Assembly (NCBI GenBank): GCA_938022205.1
Contig: CALIEB010000026.1
Location: 1 to 64,000, forward strand
Length of the DNA stretch: 64,000 nucleotides
Direction: 5' to 3'
Source of the DNA: an uncultured Anaerolineae bacterium
Lineage (GTDB): Bacteria; Chloroflexota; Anaerolineae; Aggregatilineales; Phototrophicaceae
This document shows, in pieces, positions 33,809-42,563 of this stretch. The notes under the pieces were generated by a model. That model made no database searches, was not told the DNA's origin, and was given only the letters and a program-made list of their open reading frames with translations. Within the stretch, counting starts at the first letter, position 1, and every line of letters starts with the position of its first letter. A program made the translations under genes and the position numbers.

Positions 33809-35491
33809 ATGAGCGACAGAATTCTCAGTTTGTTGGGGCAGCTTTACGCGCCTCAAGACGCGGCAGCGGCATACGCTGCGTTGCAGGAGCGTATGGCAAA
33901 AACGCCAAAGCAGCTCTCGCGCCGTACCGTGCTTTACGACGAGCGCGATGTGCTGCTGATTACCTACGGCGACAGCTTGCAAGATAGAGAGACGCGCCCG
34001 CTGCAGACGCTGCATGCCTTTGCCGCCGCACGCCTGCGTGAGCTGTTTAGTGGCATTCATATCTTGCCATTTTACCCTTACTCTTCGGACGATGGGTTTG
34101 CCGTCATTGACTTTTATCAGGTAAACCCCAGCTTAGGAACGTGGGAAGACATCGCAGCGTTAGGTGAGCATTTCGACCTTATGTTTGACGCGGTGTTTAA
34201 CCACATGTCTGCCAAGAGCCAATGGTTTCAACAGTTTTTGGCGGACGCACCAGAGTATCAAGGGTTGTTTCGCACAGAGCTGCCTGAGACCGATTTAAGC
34301 ATGGTCGTGCGCCCACGTGTCTCGCCGTTGCTTACGCCGTTTACCAAAACGGATGGCTCGACAGTTTACGTGTGGACGACGTTCAGTGCTGACCAAGTGG
34401 ACTTTGACGCGGCAACGCCTGCGACGCTGCTGCGCTTGCTCGATGTGCTGCTGTTTTACGTTGAAAAGGGCGCGTCGTTTATACGGTTAGACGCTATCGC
34501 GTTTTTCTGGAAAACCGTCGGCACGAACTGCTTACATTTGCCGCAAACCCATGCGGTTATTCAGTTGATGCGCGCTGTGTTGGATGAGGTTGCGCCGCAT
34601 GTGGTGCTGATTACTGAGACGAACGTGCCTCACCTTGAGAACATCTCCTACTGGGGAGACGGTTACCACGAAGCGCAGCTAGTCTACAATTTCACGCTGC
34701 CGCCGCTGCTGTTTTACAGCATGGTCATAGGCAGCACGCGAAAGCTGCGCGATTGGGTGAACACGCTGAAAACGCCCTCAGAGCGCACGACGTTTTTTAA
34801 CTTTACAGCTTCGCACGATGGCATTGGCGTGCGCGGCATTGAGGGCATTTTGACGCACGAAGAGCGTCAAGTGTTGCTTGAAGAAACCGAGCGCAAGGGG
34901 GGGCGCGTGTCTTATCGCCGCCAAAGCGACGGCAGCCAAGTGCCTTATGAGCTAAACATCACCTATGTAGATGCTGTGACGCGCCCAGAAGACACGCTAG
35001 ACCAGCAAGCGGCAGCGTTTTTGGTCTCGCAGGGCATTATGCTGGCATTGGCGGGCGTACCAGCTGTTTACATTCACAGTCTGCTTGGCAGCAGAAACGA
35101 TTATGTAGGCATGACGCAAACGGGACACAATCGCACGATTAATCGCGCTAAACTAGACGTAAATGCCCTAGAGGCGGCACTACAAGACGAGAACACATTA
35201 CGCCAAAAGATTTTTGTGGGCTATGCGCGCCTGCTCAAAGTGCGCCGCAGCTTAGCCGCATTTCACCCTAACGCCCTTCAGCAAGCTGTTGACGCTGGCA
35301 ACGACGCGGTATTAGTGCTGGTACGTGGCGAAGGCAGAGAGCGCGTTCAGGCGGTGTTTAACCTCACGCCACGCTCGCAAACGCTGAGCATGCCTTTACA
35401 CGGTCGTGACGCGCTTACGGGTAATTGTTTTCACGGTGAAAAACTGCTGACACCTTACCAGATGCTCTGGCTTGTCCAAGATAAGCATTAG
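33809..35491 (+). CDS. GH13_18 glycoside phosphorylase, glucosylglycerate/sucrose phosphorylase-like
   Basis: A 560-residue GH13 enzyme of the sucrose-phosphorylase subfamily, which cleaves an alpha-glucoside with phosphate to give glucose 1-phosphate. The nucleophile region FIRLDAIAFFWK, the acid/base region LITETNVPH and the transition-state Asp in TASHDGIGVRG are intact. The length matches glucosylglycerate phosphorylases (E. coli YcjM type, about 560 residues) better than sucrose phosphorylases (about 490-500). Its place in an operon with a LacI regulator, an importer and a GH63 enzyme also mirrors such loci. The stop interlocks with that of the convergent SRPBCC gene. Confidence 0.88.
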   Translation: MSDRILSLLGQLYAPQDAAAAYAALQERMAKTPKQLSRRTVLYDERDVLLITYGDSLQDRETRPLQTLHAFAAARLRELFSGIHILPFYPYSSDDGFAVIDFYQVNPSLGTWEDIAALGEHFDLMFDAVFNHMSAKSQWFQQFLADAPEYQGLFRTELPETDLSMVVRPRVSPLLTPFTKTDGSTVYVWTTFSADQVDFDAATPATLLRLLDVLLFYVEKGASFIRLDAIAFFWKTVGTNCLHLPQTHAVIQLMRAVLDEVAPHVVLITETNVPHLENISYWGDGYHEAQLVYNFTLPPLLFYSMVIGSTRKLRDWVNTLKTPSERTTFFNFTASHDGIGVRGIEGILTHEERQVLLEETERKGGRVSYRRQSDGSQVPYELNITYVDAVTRPEDTLDQQAAAFLVSQGIMLALAGVPAVYIHSLLGSRNDYVGMTQTGHNRTINRAKLDVNALEAALQDENTLRQKIFVGYARLLKVRRSLAAFHPNALQQAVDAGNDAVLVLVRGEGRERVQAVFNLTPRSQTLSMPLHGRDALTGNCFHGEKLLTPYQMLWLVQDKH

Positions 35492-36687
35492 AAAGGTAAA
35501 CGCAGGCGATATAACTTGCGGCGCAAGTAACGGCGCAAGCCCGCGCGTGGCATCTCGTAAGGGTTTACGTCGGCGATGACCGCTGCTGTTTCTTGTGTAT
35601 CTTTTGCGTTTGTTGTGAGGCTGATAGCACGCATTTCTTGCGACGCACTGGGTGGTGGCACGTTGAAAACGTCGAACACGCTTATGGTTGCGGTGTCTCG
35701 TTTGTTGTGCGCGGGCAGCTCAGGCGTAGCGGGTACTTCCCGCACGGCGGGTGCTGGGCGTCGCGTGTCGTCTGTGGCGATAGGCGGTTCGGCGATGGGC
35801 GACGGCGCGAGGGGCGTTTCCCGCACGGCGGGTGCTGGACGTGGCGTATCGTCTGTGGCGATAGGCGGTTCGGCGATGGGCGACGGCGCGAGGGGCGTTT
35901 CCCGCACGGCGGGTGCTGGGCGTGGCGTGTCGTCTGTGGCGATAGGCGGTTCGGCAGACAAGCCAGCCAAGAACGAAGGCTCTTGCGGATTAGCAACGTT
36001 TAGAGGTGGTATCTCTACAGCGACTTTCAGACTTGGGTTAGGCGGCGTATCGTCTTGGGCGATGGGCGGTTCTTGGTGTAATGAGGCGGTATCGCTAGCT
36101 GGTGTGACCTCTAGCACAGGTGCTGTTTGGGCTTTACCTTCCTGAGCTAGCTTTTCATCAAGCGATAGCGAATAGCGCGAACGATAGATTGCGCGCTCGT
36201 TTGCGTCGGGACCGCTGCGCATAAGCGATTTGGACTCTTTAATGGGGGTTAGCGTGTCGCGCAGACGATAAAGATTTTTGAGGCTGGCAACAATTTCTTC
36301 GTCGAGGCGACGCTTTAGTCCTAACGTGCTGCGAATACCACCGCCCAATCCTTTGATGCTGTAGCTAAATGTCCACTGCAAAGTGGTAGCATCAGGCGTT
36401 TCTTGCAAGCGAATGCGCCCGCGATTTTCGCTGAACGGCGTGCCATCTATGAGGACATACTCATAGCCATAACCTTCGTACCATGCGGTGACTTCAACGA
36501 CATAGCTGCGTCCTTGTACATCAGTGTAACGCCAGCGTGCGCCTGCTTTGCGGCGAATGCTGTTGAGATAGGTGACGCTTTTGCAACCCGTGTGCCAACG
36601 CGGATTTTGCTCCGGGTCGCTGACGAGTGACCAGAGCGAGGCTTGGGTAACGGGAATGTTGATGGCGTGGTCGATGACGTTGCTCAT
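35488..36687 (-). CDS. SRPBCC (polyketide cyclase/START-like) protein with Pro-rich repeat tail
   Basis: The first ~150 residues form an SRPBCC lipid- or ligand-binding fold (INIPVTQASLWSLVSDPEQNPRW onward). The rest is a low-complexity tail with a 27-residue unit, about PPIATDDTPRPAPAVRETPL, present three times, ending in a basic C-terminus (RRYLRRKLYRLRLPF). No signal peptide or membrane helix is seen. The basic tail could bind membrane or nucleic acid, which is inference. I start at ATG 36687; the track begins six codons earlier at a GTG. Confidence 0.8.
   Translation of the reverse strand: MSNVIDHAINIPVTQASLWSLVSDPEQNPRWHTGCKSVTYLNSIRRKAGARWRYTDVQGRSYVVEVTAWYEGYGYEYVLIDGTPFSENRGRIRLQETPDATTLQWTFSYSIKGLGGGIRSTLGLKRRLDEEIVASLKNLYRLRDTLTPIKESKSLMRSGPDANERAIYRSRYSLSLDEKLAQEGKAQTAPVLEVTPASDTASLHQEPPIAQDDTPPNPSLKVAVEIPPLNVANPQEPSFLAGLSAEPPIATDDTPRPAPAVRETPLAPSPIAEPPIATDDTPRPAPAVRETPLAPSPIAEPPIATDDTRRPAPAVREVPATPELPAHNKRDTATISVFDVFNVPPPSASQEMRAISLTTNAKDTQETAAVIADVNPYEMPRAGLRRYLRRKLYRLRLPF
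35737..35957 (-). repeat. 81-bp tandem repeat inside the SRPBCC gene
   Basis: Units begin at 35737, 35818 and 35899 (the third is partial) and are nearly identical in DNA, not just in protein. This points to recent expansion. The number of copies may vary between strains. Confidence 0.9.
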
Positions 36688-36730
36688 GGCTCGGGAAACC
36701 TTCACAGAGTAGTCGAATCGAAACGAGTCA

Positions 36731-36739
36731 TGCTATAAT
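36731..36739 (+). promoter_or_regulatory. Extended -10 promoter before the small membrane genes
   Basis: TGCTATAAT, identical to the box before the STAS gene, lies about 105 bp before the ATG of the first small membrane gene. Confidence 0.5.
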
Positions 36740-36843
36740 ACCACAGGTGAAGGCACTGCCATAGGTGTGCCATCTTCGCGTTACGAAAAGCGCGTGTTTT
36801 TAATTGTCCGCTTTCGCGGCGTTGCTGCTCTAGAGAACTGTTC

Positions 36844-37119
36844 ATGCCAGACCCCATTATTACCTTCGGCTTTATTGTGTCTACGCTGTTTGGCGCAGCT
36901 TTTCACTTGTTGGTAGGCGGCGACGCGCGGCGGCTAGCGTTGTTTTTGTTGGCTGGTTGGTTGGGCTTTGCGCTTGGTCACGTGTTGGGCGTTTCGCTTG
37001 ACGTTGAAGTGTTGATGGTAGGCGAGCTGCGTATGCTCACCGCCAGCATAGGGGCTGTTTTCGCGCTGTTTGCTGCCTATATTTTGCTGAGCGACCGCAG
37101 CCGCTCGCGTATTCAATAA
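36844..37119 (+). CDS. Small membrane protein, unknown
   Basis: 91 residues, with about three hydrophobic helices (near 5-24, 29-50 and 64-83) and little else. No family is recognised. It leads a run of three small membrane-protein genes with short gaps, so they may work together at the membrane. Confidence 0.65.
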   Translation: MPDPIITFGFIVSTLFGAAFHLLVGGDARRLALFLLAGWLGFALGHVLGVSLDVEVLMVGELRMLTASIGAVFALFAAYILLSDRSRSRIQ

Positions 37120-37130
37120 GGACGAAACCG

Positions 37131-37598
37131 ATGACAACCACATCCTCTACGACTGAGCCAGCTGCCGCTTCTAGCACGACGACGACTAAATGGTCGTTTC
37201 AGCGCGTTGTCGTCATAAGCACACTGGGCATGGTAGGCTTGGTGGTGCTACTTTTTGTCGTTGCGCTGGTGTTTGCGCTAGCGGATGCGGAAGGTGCGGC
37301 GAACTTCTTTCGCTACGTGCGCGATGTGTTTCTTGTGGTGCTGTCAGTACAGTGTGTGCTGATTGTGTTGAGTTTTGCGCTGCTGCTGCTGCAGGTAGCG
37401 CGCTTCTTCGTACTGGTGAAGAGCGAAGTGAAGCCGATTGCGCAAGAGGCGCGAGAGACGGTCAAGACGGTGCGTCAGTCGGCGGCATTCTTGGGCAAGC
37501 AAGGCGCGGAGCCAATTATCAAGGGCAAGAGCTTTTTGGCGGGGCTTTTGGCGTTTATCAGGGAGCTTTTTGCTTGGCGCAAGTTGTTCCGTAAATAG
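37131..37598 (+). CDS. Two-helix membrane protein, unknown
   Basis: 155 residues. A Thr/Ser-rich N-terminus is followed by two long membrane helices (about 25-50 and 68-95), then an amphipathic segment (VKSEVKPIAQEARETVKTVRQSA) like those of DUF948/YtxH-type proteins, and a basic end. It probably forms a membrane-surface helix bundle. It lies between two other small membrane genes. Confidence 0.65.
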   Translation: MTTTSSTTEPAAASSTTTTKWSFQRVVVISTLGMVGLVVLLFVVALVFALADAEGAANFFRYVRDVFLVVLSVQCVLIVLSFALLLLQVARFFVLVKSEVKPIAQEARETVKTVRQSAAFLGKQGAEPIIKGKSFLAGLLAFIRELFAWRKLFRK

Positions 37599-37606
37599 AG
37601 GTCAGT

Positions 37607-37819
37607 ATGTCAGAAGAGCAGCGCGGATTGGACGAAACCACGACGTTTTGGGGCTTTTTGTTGGGCGTTCTGCTGGGTGGATTGTTGGCGTTGGTATATT
37701 TGCCAGCACGATGGACAGAGCGCAGGCGTGTGTTGCAAGCGCAGTTGCTTCATCCGACTAACCCGCTTGACGCAAGCATCGCGCAAGGTAAGCAGCTTGC
37801 CCGCGAGCAGCAAGCCTAG
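37607..37819 (+). CDS. Small YtxH-like membrane protein
   Basis: 70 residues with one Gly/Leu-rich helix (WGFLLGVLLGGLLALVYLP), like the N-terminal helix of YtxH-family stress proteins, then a basic and Gln-rich tail. The resemblance is weak. Its stop interlocks with that of the convergent nnrD/E gene (CTAG). Confidence 0.6.
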   Translation: MSEEQRGLDETTTFWGFLLGVLLGGLLALVYLPARWTERRRVLQAQLLHPTNPLDASIAQGKQLAREQQA

Positions 37820-39453
37820 CTTGCTTCTAAGGCAAGCAACGTAGCCCCTAAAGCGTCTATCACTTCTGAAGCTAGCACGGCACGGCTAGACTGTGCTTTT
37901 GCGGCAATGACAGCGGCAAAGCCGTGCAAGTAAACGCCTGCTTGTGCGGCTTGTGCGGCGGACAATGCTTGGGCGCGCAGCCCGGCGATGATGCCGGCGA
38001 GCGCGTCGCCAGTGCCGGCTTTGGCGAGCGCATCGGTTTTGAACGGCGACACAGAAACGCTGCCGTCAGGCTGTGCGATGAGCGTGTGCGCGCCTTTGAA
38101 CAGCGTGACGGCTTGCCACGCTTTTGCTTTTTCGCGGACAAATGCCCAGCGGTCGGCGAGCGCGTCGGCGGTGCTGACCTGCGCAAGGCGTGCTATCTCG
38201 GCGGCGTGTGGTGTGAGAATCGTTTGGGGGGGCAGCAGTTCCCACCAGTTGTCAAGCGCGCTTAAGGCATTGAGCGCGTCGGCATCTAGCACTAATGGCG
38301 GTAGTGGCGCGTCATGTTGGGTGAGTAGGGCGTGCAAAAAGGCTTGGGTCGCGGGTGTGTGGCTCATGCCGCAGCCAACGAGCAGCGCATCATAACGCGC
38401 TAGCACGGGCAACAGGTCTGGTAGCACATCGGGCTTGAGCGTGGTATCTTGTACAGCTCCCAGCGCGTGCCATGTAACTTCTGGCAGGTGAGGAGCAAGC
38501 GCGTGAATGACTTGCGGCAAGCTAGCTAGTGTGACGAAGCCCGTGCCAACGCGATAGGCGGCACGGCACGCCAGCGCAACCGCGCCATAATACGCAGCAG
38601 AGCCGCCAATCACCAGCAGCTTGCCGAACGTGCCTTTGTGGCTGTTAAGCGGTCGCGGCGGCAGCATGGCACGCACATGATGCCCATCCAAGAGCGTGTC
38701 GGTTTCTGCTGCCAGCGGCGCGAGGGTTTCTGGCGCAAAGCCACAGTTTGCTAAGGTGAGCTTGCCGACGTGCTGCGCGCCTTCAAATAGAAACAAGCCA
38801 CGTTTGGGGCAAATGAACGTAACCGTCTCATCAGCTGACAGGGTGTGTGGGTCTGCTGCACCCGTGTCGGCATCTAAGCCACTGGGCAAATCGACCGCCA
38901 ACACGGGAATAGGCGGCGCGTGTGGGATGGGAGCGGGCTGCGTTGGGTCAAGCAGATAGTCTTTGGCGTGCATGCGACGGCGTTCGTTGAGCATTTGCCG
39001 CACTGTGCGCAGCACACGCACAGCTTCTTGGCGCAGGGGAAGCGTTACGCCTATCCCAAACAGCGCGTCGACAATGAGGGTAGAGCTGGCAACCGCGTTG
39101 CGTAGCACGCGCTTGTCTGCGTCATCTTCGGCATTTGCGACGAAGATGTTGGCTTGACGAAGCGATTGCATGAGCGGGTCGTCGTCAGGACGCGGCTTGA
39201 GCAGGTAACAGCGCACGAGGGCATGCGGCAGCGCGGCTTGGATGAGCGGCGCGGCGGTCAGCGCGTCACCACCATTGTTGCCACCGCCGACCAGCATAGT
39301 GATGACAGGATGTGGGATGTTGGCTGACCACGCTAGCACGCGCTGCGTAAGAGCCTGCGCGGCGCGTGCCATGAGGGTCTCGTATGACGTTCCGCTTGCG
39401 TCAAGAGCTGCCTCAATAGCGCGCATGGAGGCAGCTGTTACCACAGGAAACAT
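37816..39453 (-). CDS. nnrD: Bifunctional NAD(P)H-hydrate epimerase/ADP-dependent dehydratase
   Basis: A fused repair enzyme for damaged NAD(P)H. The N-terminal YjeF_N epimerase (about 1-225) shows VGGGNNGGDALTAAP, DALFGIGVTLPL and VDLPSGLDADTG. The C-terminal dehydratase of the ribokinase-like fold (about 250-545) shows GSAAYYGAVALA, LTPHAAEIARL and AKAGTGDALAG with the catalytic Asp. The length (545) is normal for the fused form. It is the last gene of a minus-strand run after a polyprenyl synthase. Also known as Nnr. Confidence 0.95.
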   Translation of the reverse strand: MFPVVTAASMRAIEAALDASGTSYETLMARAAQALTQRVLAWSANIPHPVITMLVGGGNNGGDALTAAPLIQAALPHALVRCYLLKPRPDDDPLMQSLRQANIFVANAEDDADKRVLRNAVASSTLIVDALFGIGVTLPLRQEAVRVLRTVRQMLNERRRMHAKDYLLDPTQPAPIPHAPPIPVLAVDLPSGLDADTGAADPHTLSADETVTFICPKRGLFLFEGAQHVGKLTLANCGFAPETLAPLAAETDTLLDGHHVRAMLPPRPLNSHKGTFGKLLVIGGSAAYYGAVALACRAAYRVGTGFVTLASLPQVIHALAPHLPEVTWHALGAVQDTTLKPDVLPDLLPVLARYDALLVGCGMSHTPATQAFLHALLTQHDAPLPPLVLDADALNALSALDNWWELLPPQTILTPHAAEIARLAQVSTADALADRWAFVREKAKAWQAVTLFKGAHTLIAQPDGSVSVSPFKTDALAKAGTGDALAGIIAGLRAQALSAAQAAQAGVYLHGFAAVIAAKAQSSRAVLASEVIDALGATLLALEAS

Positions 39454-39458
39454 AGTAG

Positions 39459-40403
39459 CTAGTGGTCGCGCTTGACGACGAGTTCCGCTAACGCGATGAG
39501 TTCGTCGCGGTAAGGCGAAGGGGGAAGCGCGTCAAGGCAAGCTATTGCCATGTTGACGAACGCTTCTGCCTGCTGGCGCGCCTCTTGCAAATAGTCGCCA
39601 GACATGAGCTTTTGCTTGATGTTGTCCACGATGTCGGCGGGATTACTGCTTGCGTCGCTGTTGGCGACGACAAAGCCGCGCCCTTGCTCAATGTCGATGC
39701 CGGCGGTCTTACCTAGTTTGGCTTCATCGCCTACGATGTCGAGAATGTCATCGACAATTTGGAACGCCATGCCGATGTTAAAGGCATAGGTGGCTGCCGC
39801 CTCGATTTGTTCGGGGGTAGCGTTGGCAAGCCGCGCGCCAATTTCACCAGCGGATTGGAAGAGTGCGGCGGTCTTGAGGCTAATGATGCGCGCATAGGCT
39901 TCGCGTGTGAAAGTGTTGGTCTTAACGGCGTGCGCTTGCAACGTTTCGCCCTCCACAAGTGCCGTAGCGGCACGCGCGAGCATAATGTTGAGGTCTTTGT
40001 AGGGTGCCATTAATTGATAAACCGACGTAAAGAGAAAATCACCTGTGAGCAAGGCAAAGGTGCGCCCCCAGATGGCATTGACAGAAGGACGACCGCGCCG
40101 CATGATGCCATGGTCGTTAATGTCGTCATGAACAACGCTGGCAGTGTGCATAAGTTCGATAGCTGCGGCAGGGGCAGCGGCATAAGCGATGTCCTCGCCA
40201 CCTAATGCGAGATACATTAACATCATCAGACGTGGGCGTACGCGCTTGCCACCGGCTGCTAAAATGTGAGTACTGGCATCGCGCAGCACCTCAACATCGC
40301 TTTTTACTACGTTGAGCATAGTCTGCTCTACGGCTGCTAGGGCAGAATCTATGCGCTGGGCTGCGCTCTCCTGCGCCACTTCTCTTATCATTTGTGTGGT
40401 CAT
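39459..40403 (-). CDS. trans-Polyprenyl diphosphate synthase
   Basis: A class I prenyl elongase. Both Asp-rich motifs are present, VHDDINDHG (DDxxD, FARM) and FQIVDDILD (SARM), with GGKRVRPRLMML before the first. It makes a long-chain prenyl diphosphate, probably for menaquinone or a related carrier; the chain length cannot be read with certainty. I start at ATG 40403, which follows AAGGCGGG; the track's ATG 11 codons earlier lies close to a possible -10 box. The NnrD/E gene starts 5 bp past its stop. Confidence 0.93.
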   Translation of the reverse strand: MTTQMIREVAQESAAQRIDSALAAVEQTMLNVVKSDVEVLRDASTHILAAGGKRVRPRLMMLMYLALGGEDIAYAAAPAAAIELMHTASVVHDDINDHGIMRRGRPSVNAIWGRTFALLTGDFLFTSVYQLMAPYKDLNIMLARAATALVEGETLQAHAVKTNTFTREAYARIISLKTAALFQSAGEIGARLANATPEQIEAAATYAFNIGMAFQIVDDILDIVGDEAKLGKTAGIDIEQGRGFVVANSDASSNPADIVDNIKQKLMSGDYLQEARQQAEAFVNMAIACLDALPPSPYRDELIALAELVVKRDH

Positions 40404-40516
40404 GGCACCCGCCTTCGTTTGGTTTGTTTGTGACATTCAGAACTATATAAATTTATTTTACCTAGAATTGGACAAACGTCAATGAAGTTTGCCATAAGCG
40501 AATGCTCAATGGCTGC

Positions 40517-41653
40517 TTATCTTTCTGCAGGTTCTGTGCTATGGTCAGGCTTCGTGCTGCCGTTGGTTTTGATGTCAAACAGCGGCATGGTAAAGCTGAA
40601 CACGCTGCCTTTGCCTTCTTCGCTGTTTACTGTAATCTCGCTTTGGTGGCGGTCAAGGATGAGTTTGACGATAGAAAGCCCGATGCCCATGCCACCATAG
40701 CGGCGGGTCGATGAGCTGTCAACTTGATAAAACATGTCGAAGATGTGGTGAATTTTTTCGGAAGAAATGCCTATGCCCGTGTCGCGCACCTCTATCACAA
40801 TATGGCTGCCTTGTTGATGCGCTGTAACGAGCACTTTGCCGTCGCTAAACTTGAGCGCGTTGTCAATTAAGAGCTGTAGCACCGTGCTTAACCCTTGTTT
40901 GTCTGCGTAAACCGGTGGTAGGGCAGGCTGCGTTTGCAGTTCGATGCGGTCGATGTCATTTTTGCGCTCCCAGATGCGGCGCATCGTGCGCTTGACGTGT
41001 TCAACTACGTCGCGCAAGATAATCGGGCTGGGAGCGACATCAAGACTGTTGCCCAAGAGCGTGATGTTCTGGATGATAAGCTCGAGGCGCGCGGTGGCAT
41101 TCTCGGCGTATGTGACCAGTTTTTTGTCGCTTTCGGGAATGGTGTTGACTGTGTCACTGATGAGCGCGATAGCAGCTTTAAGCTGTAGTAGGGGTGTTTT
41201 TAACTCATGAGAGACATTGCGCACAATCGCGTTTTTAAGCAGCTCTACTTCGTTGTTGAGCTGTTTTTGCTGGTCGCGCTGGGCATCGTATAAATGTGCC
41301 TTTGTTTCTGCCGCAAGGTGTTGACGGTGCTTGCTTAGCAAGCGCGAGAGCTGCTTGGTGAGATAGGGCTGCTGCAGATTGTAGACAAAATCGGCGGCGG
41401 TTTCCAACGGCTCGCTTGCATCATCAGCAGCTAGCAACACCACAAGCGGGCGCACGACACGCGCCTGCCATTCAACAAATGCACTCGTAGGCGTGCTGTT
41501 TTCAAGAATCAAAATCGCGTCTACGTCCGCTTTGTCCCAAGCGGCAGTAGGGTCAAAGTCCCGCGCCACAACCAGACGATAGCCTTGCGTCTGCAGTGCA
41601 TCCAACAGCGCGTTAAGCGTAGTATCTGTTGATTCTTGGTGTGAAACAGCCAT
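40517..41653 (-). CDS. Histidine kinase with N-terminal pseudo-receiver domain
   Basis: The N-terminal ~115 residues resemble a receiver fold, but the expected phospho-Asp position reads Glu (ILILENS). The kinase part is complete: H box VSHELKTPL, N box LLIDNALKF, G1 VRDTGIGIS and G2 GGMGIGLSIVK. It has no membrane helix. No response regulator lies next to it. The polyprenyl synthase gene follows about 110 bp downstream on the same strand. Confidence 0.88.
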   Translation of the reverse strand: MAVSHQESTDTTLNALLDALQTQGYRLVVARDFDPTAAWDKADVDAILILENSTPTSAFVEWQARVVRPLVVLLAADDASEPLETAADFVYNLQQPYLTKQLSRLLSKHRQHLAAETKAHLYDAQRDQQKQLNNEVELLKNAIVRNVSHELKTPLLQLKAAIALISDTVNTIPESDKKLVTYAENATARLELIIQNITLLGNSLDVAPSPIILRDVVEHVKRTMRRIWERKNDIDRIELQTQPALPPVYADKQGLSTVLQLLIDNALKFSDGKVLVTAHQQGSHIVIEVRDTGIGISSEKIHHIFDMFYQVDSSSTRRYGGMGIGLSIVKLILDRHQSEITVNSEEGKGSVFSFTMPLFDIKTNGSTKPDHSTEPAER

Positions 41654-41750
41654 CTTGTTTTTGCCTTAGTATCGTGCTTTTACAAGCAAAAGCATAGCAT
41701 AAGCCGCTGTAGTGTGACAATAAAAACGTGCAAAGTTGTTAAACTCGAAC

Positions 41751-42563
41751 CTAGCTGTCGCTGCATTTTCCGATAGTTTGGCAAAGTTGATTGAGGTGTA
41801 AACGGTCATGCTGTGCGGTGAAGTGCGCCATCTCAACAAAGCGCGTTAACCCGAAAATGCTGTGGCGTGCACGTCGATGCCACGTGGTATCGGGTAAACT
41901 CTCCAACCACGCGAGCGTTGTTTGGCGCGCCTCTGTCCATAGCGCGGCGACATGATGGGCATCTTCATGGCAGATAGGCAAGTTCGGACTGGGTGGTGGC
42001 GTTTCTACGATAAAGGGGTTCTCTTCATTAGCGATGCGCAAGAGCCGCTCGCGGTGTGGTTGTGTTTCGGCGGTGAGCAAATGACAAAGGATCTGCACAA
42101 TCGACCACTCACCTTCGATGGGGTGTTGATGCCACATGATGGGTGTTGTGTCGGTTAACATGCCGTGCAACGCGCCAATGTTGCCTCTAAGCTCTGCCAG
42201 CACCAACGTGCGAGTTAGCGGTGCGCTGGGGAAAGCTACACGCCAGTCGGCTTGTTGAAGGCACGCTTGCAAGGCATCTAACGCGGCGGCTGGCGTTGGC
42301 GCGCTTAAGGTCGCTAGACCGACGATTTGGGCGGCAGCAAGATGAGATGGCTCAAGGCTTATCAACAAAATTTCATCAGGCTCAACGCCGACGCGGGCGG
42401 CAACCTCTGCGTAGTATTCGGGCTGTGTTGGTGCAAAATGGAGGGGCGTGGGCAATGTGGTCAGCAGAGACGCGTCGCCCTGCGATACCAGCTGGTCAGC
42501 AAGTAACTGCGTTTGCTCATGCCTTGCGGCATCTTCAAACGCCAGCCAGATTACTTTAATCAT
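41751..42563 (-). CDS. DinB-fold protein with HAD-like N-terminal half
   Basis: The C-terminal half (about 130-265) is a DinB/YfiT four-helix fold, with His at the usual metal sites (ILCHLLTAE, HFTAQHDRLHLNQL). The N-terminal half contains GVEPDEILLISLEPSHLAAAQIVGL, which looks like the last motif of HAD phosphatases, but the HAD nucleophile Asp is absent, so it would be inactive. The function is unknown. It starts inside the end of the four-Cys gene (8-bp overlap). Confidence 0.72.
   Translation of the reverse strand: MIKVIWLAFEDAARHEQTQLLADQLVSQGDASLLTTLPTPLHFAPTQPEYYAEVAARVGVEPDEILLISLEPSHLAAAQIVGLATLSAPTPAAALDALQACLQQADWRVAFPSAPLTRTLVLAELRGNIGALHGMLTDTTPIMWHQHPIEGEWSIVQILCHLLTAETQPHRERLLRIANEENPFIVETPPPSPNLPICHEDAHHVAALWTEARQTTLAWLESLPDTTWHRRARHSIFGLTRFVEMAHFTAQHDRLHLNQLCQTIGKCSDS

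Noticed and set aside
35737-35957. Possible CRISPR-like repeat array
   Set aside because: The repeats are 81 bp, contiguous, in frame and code for protein; there are no spacers.
35576-36145. Repeat-rich ORFs on the plus strand
   Set aside because: They reflect the 81-bp repeat inside the SRPBCC gene read on the other strand.
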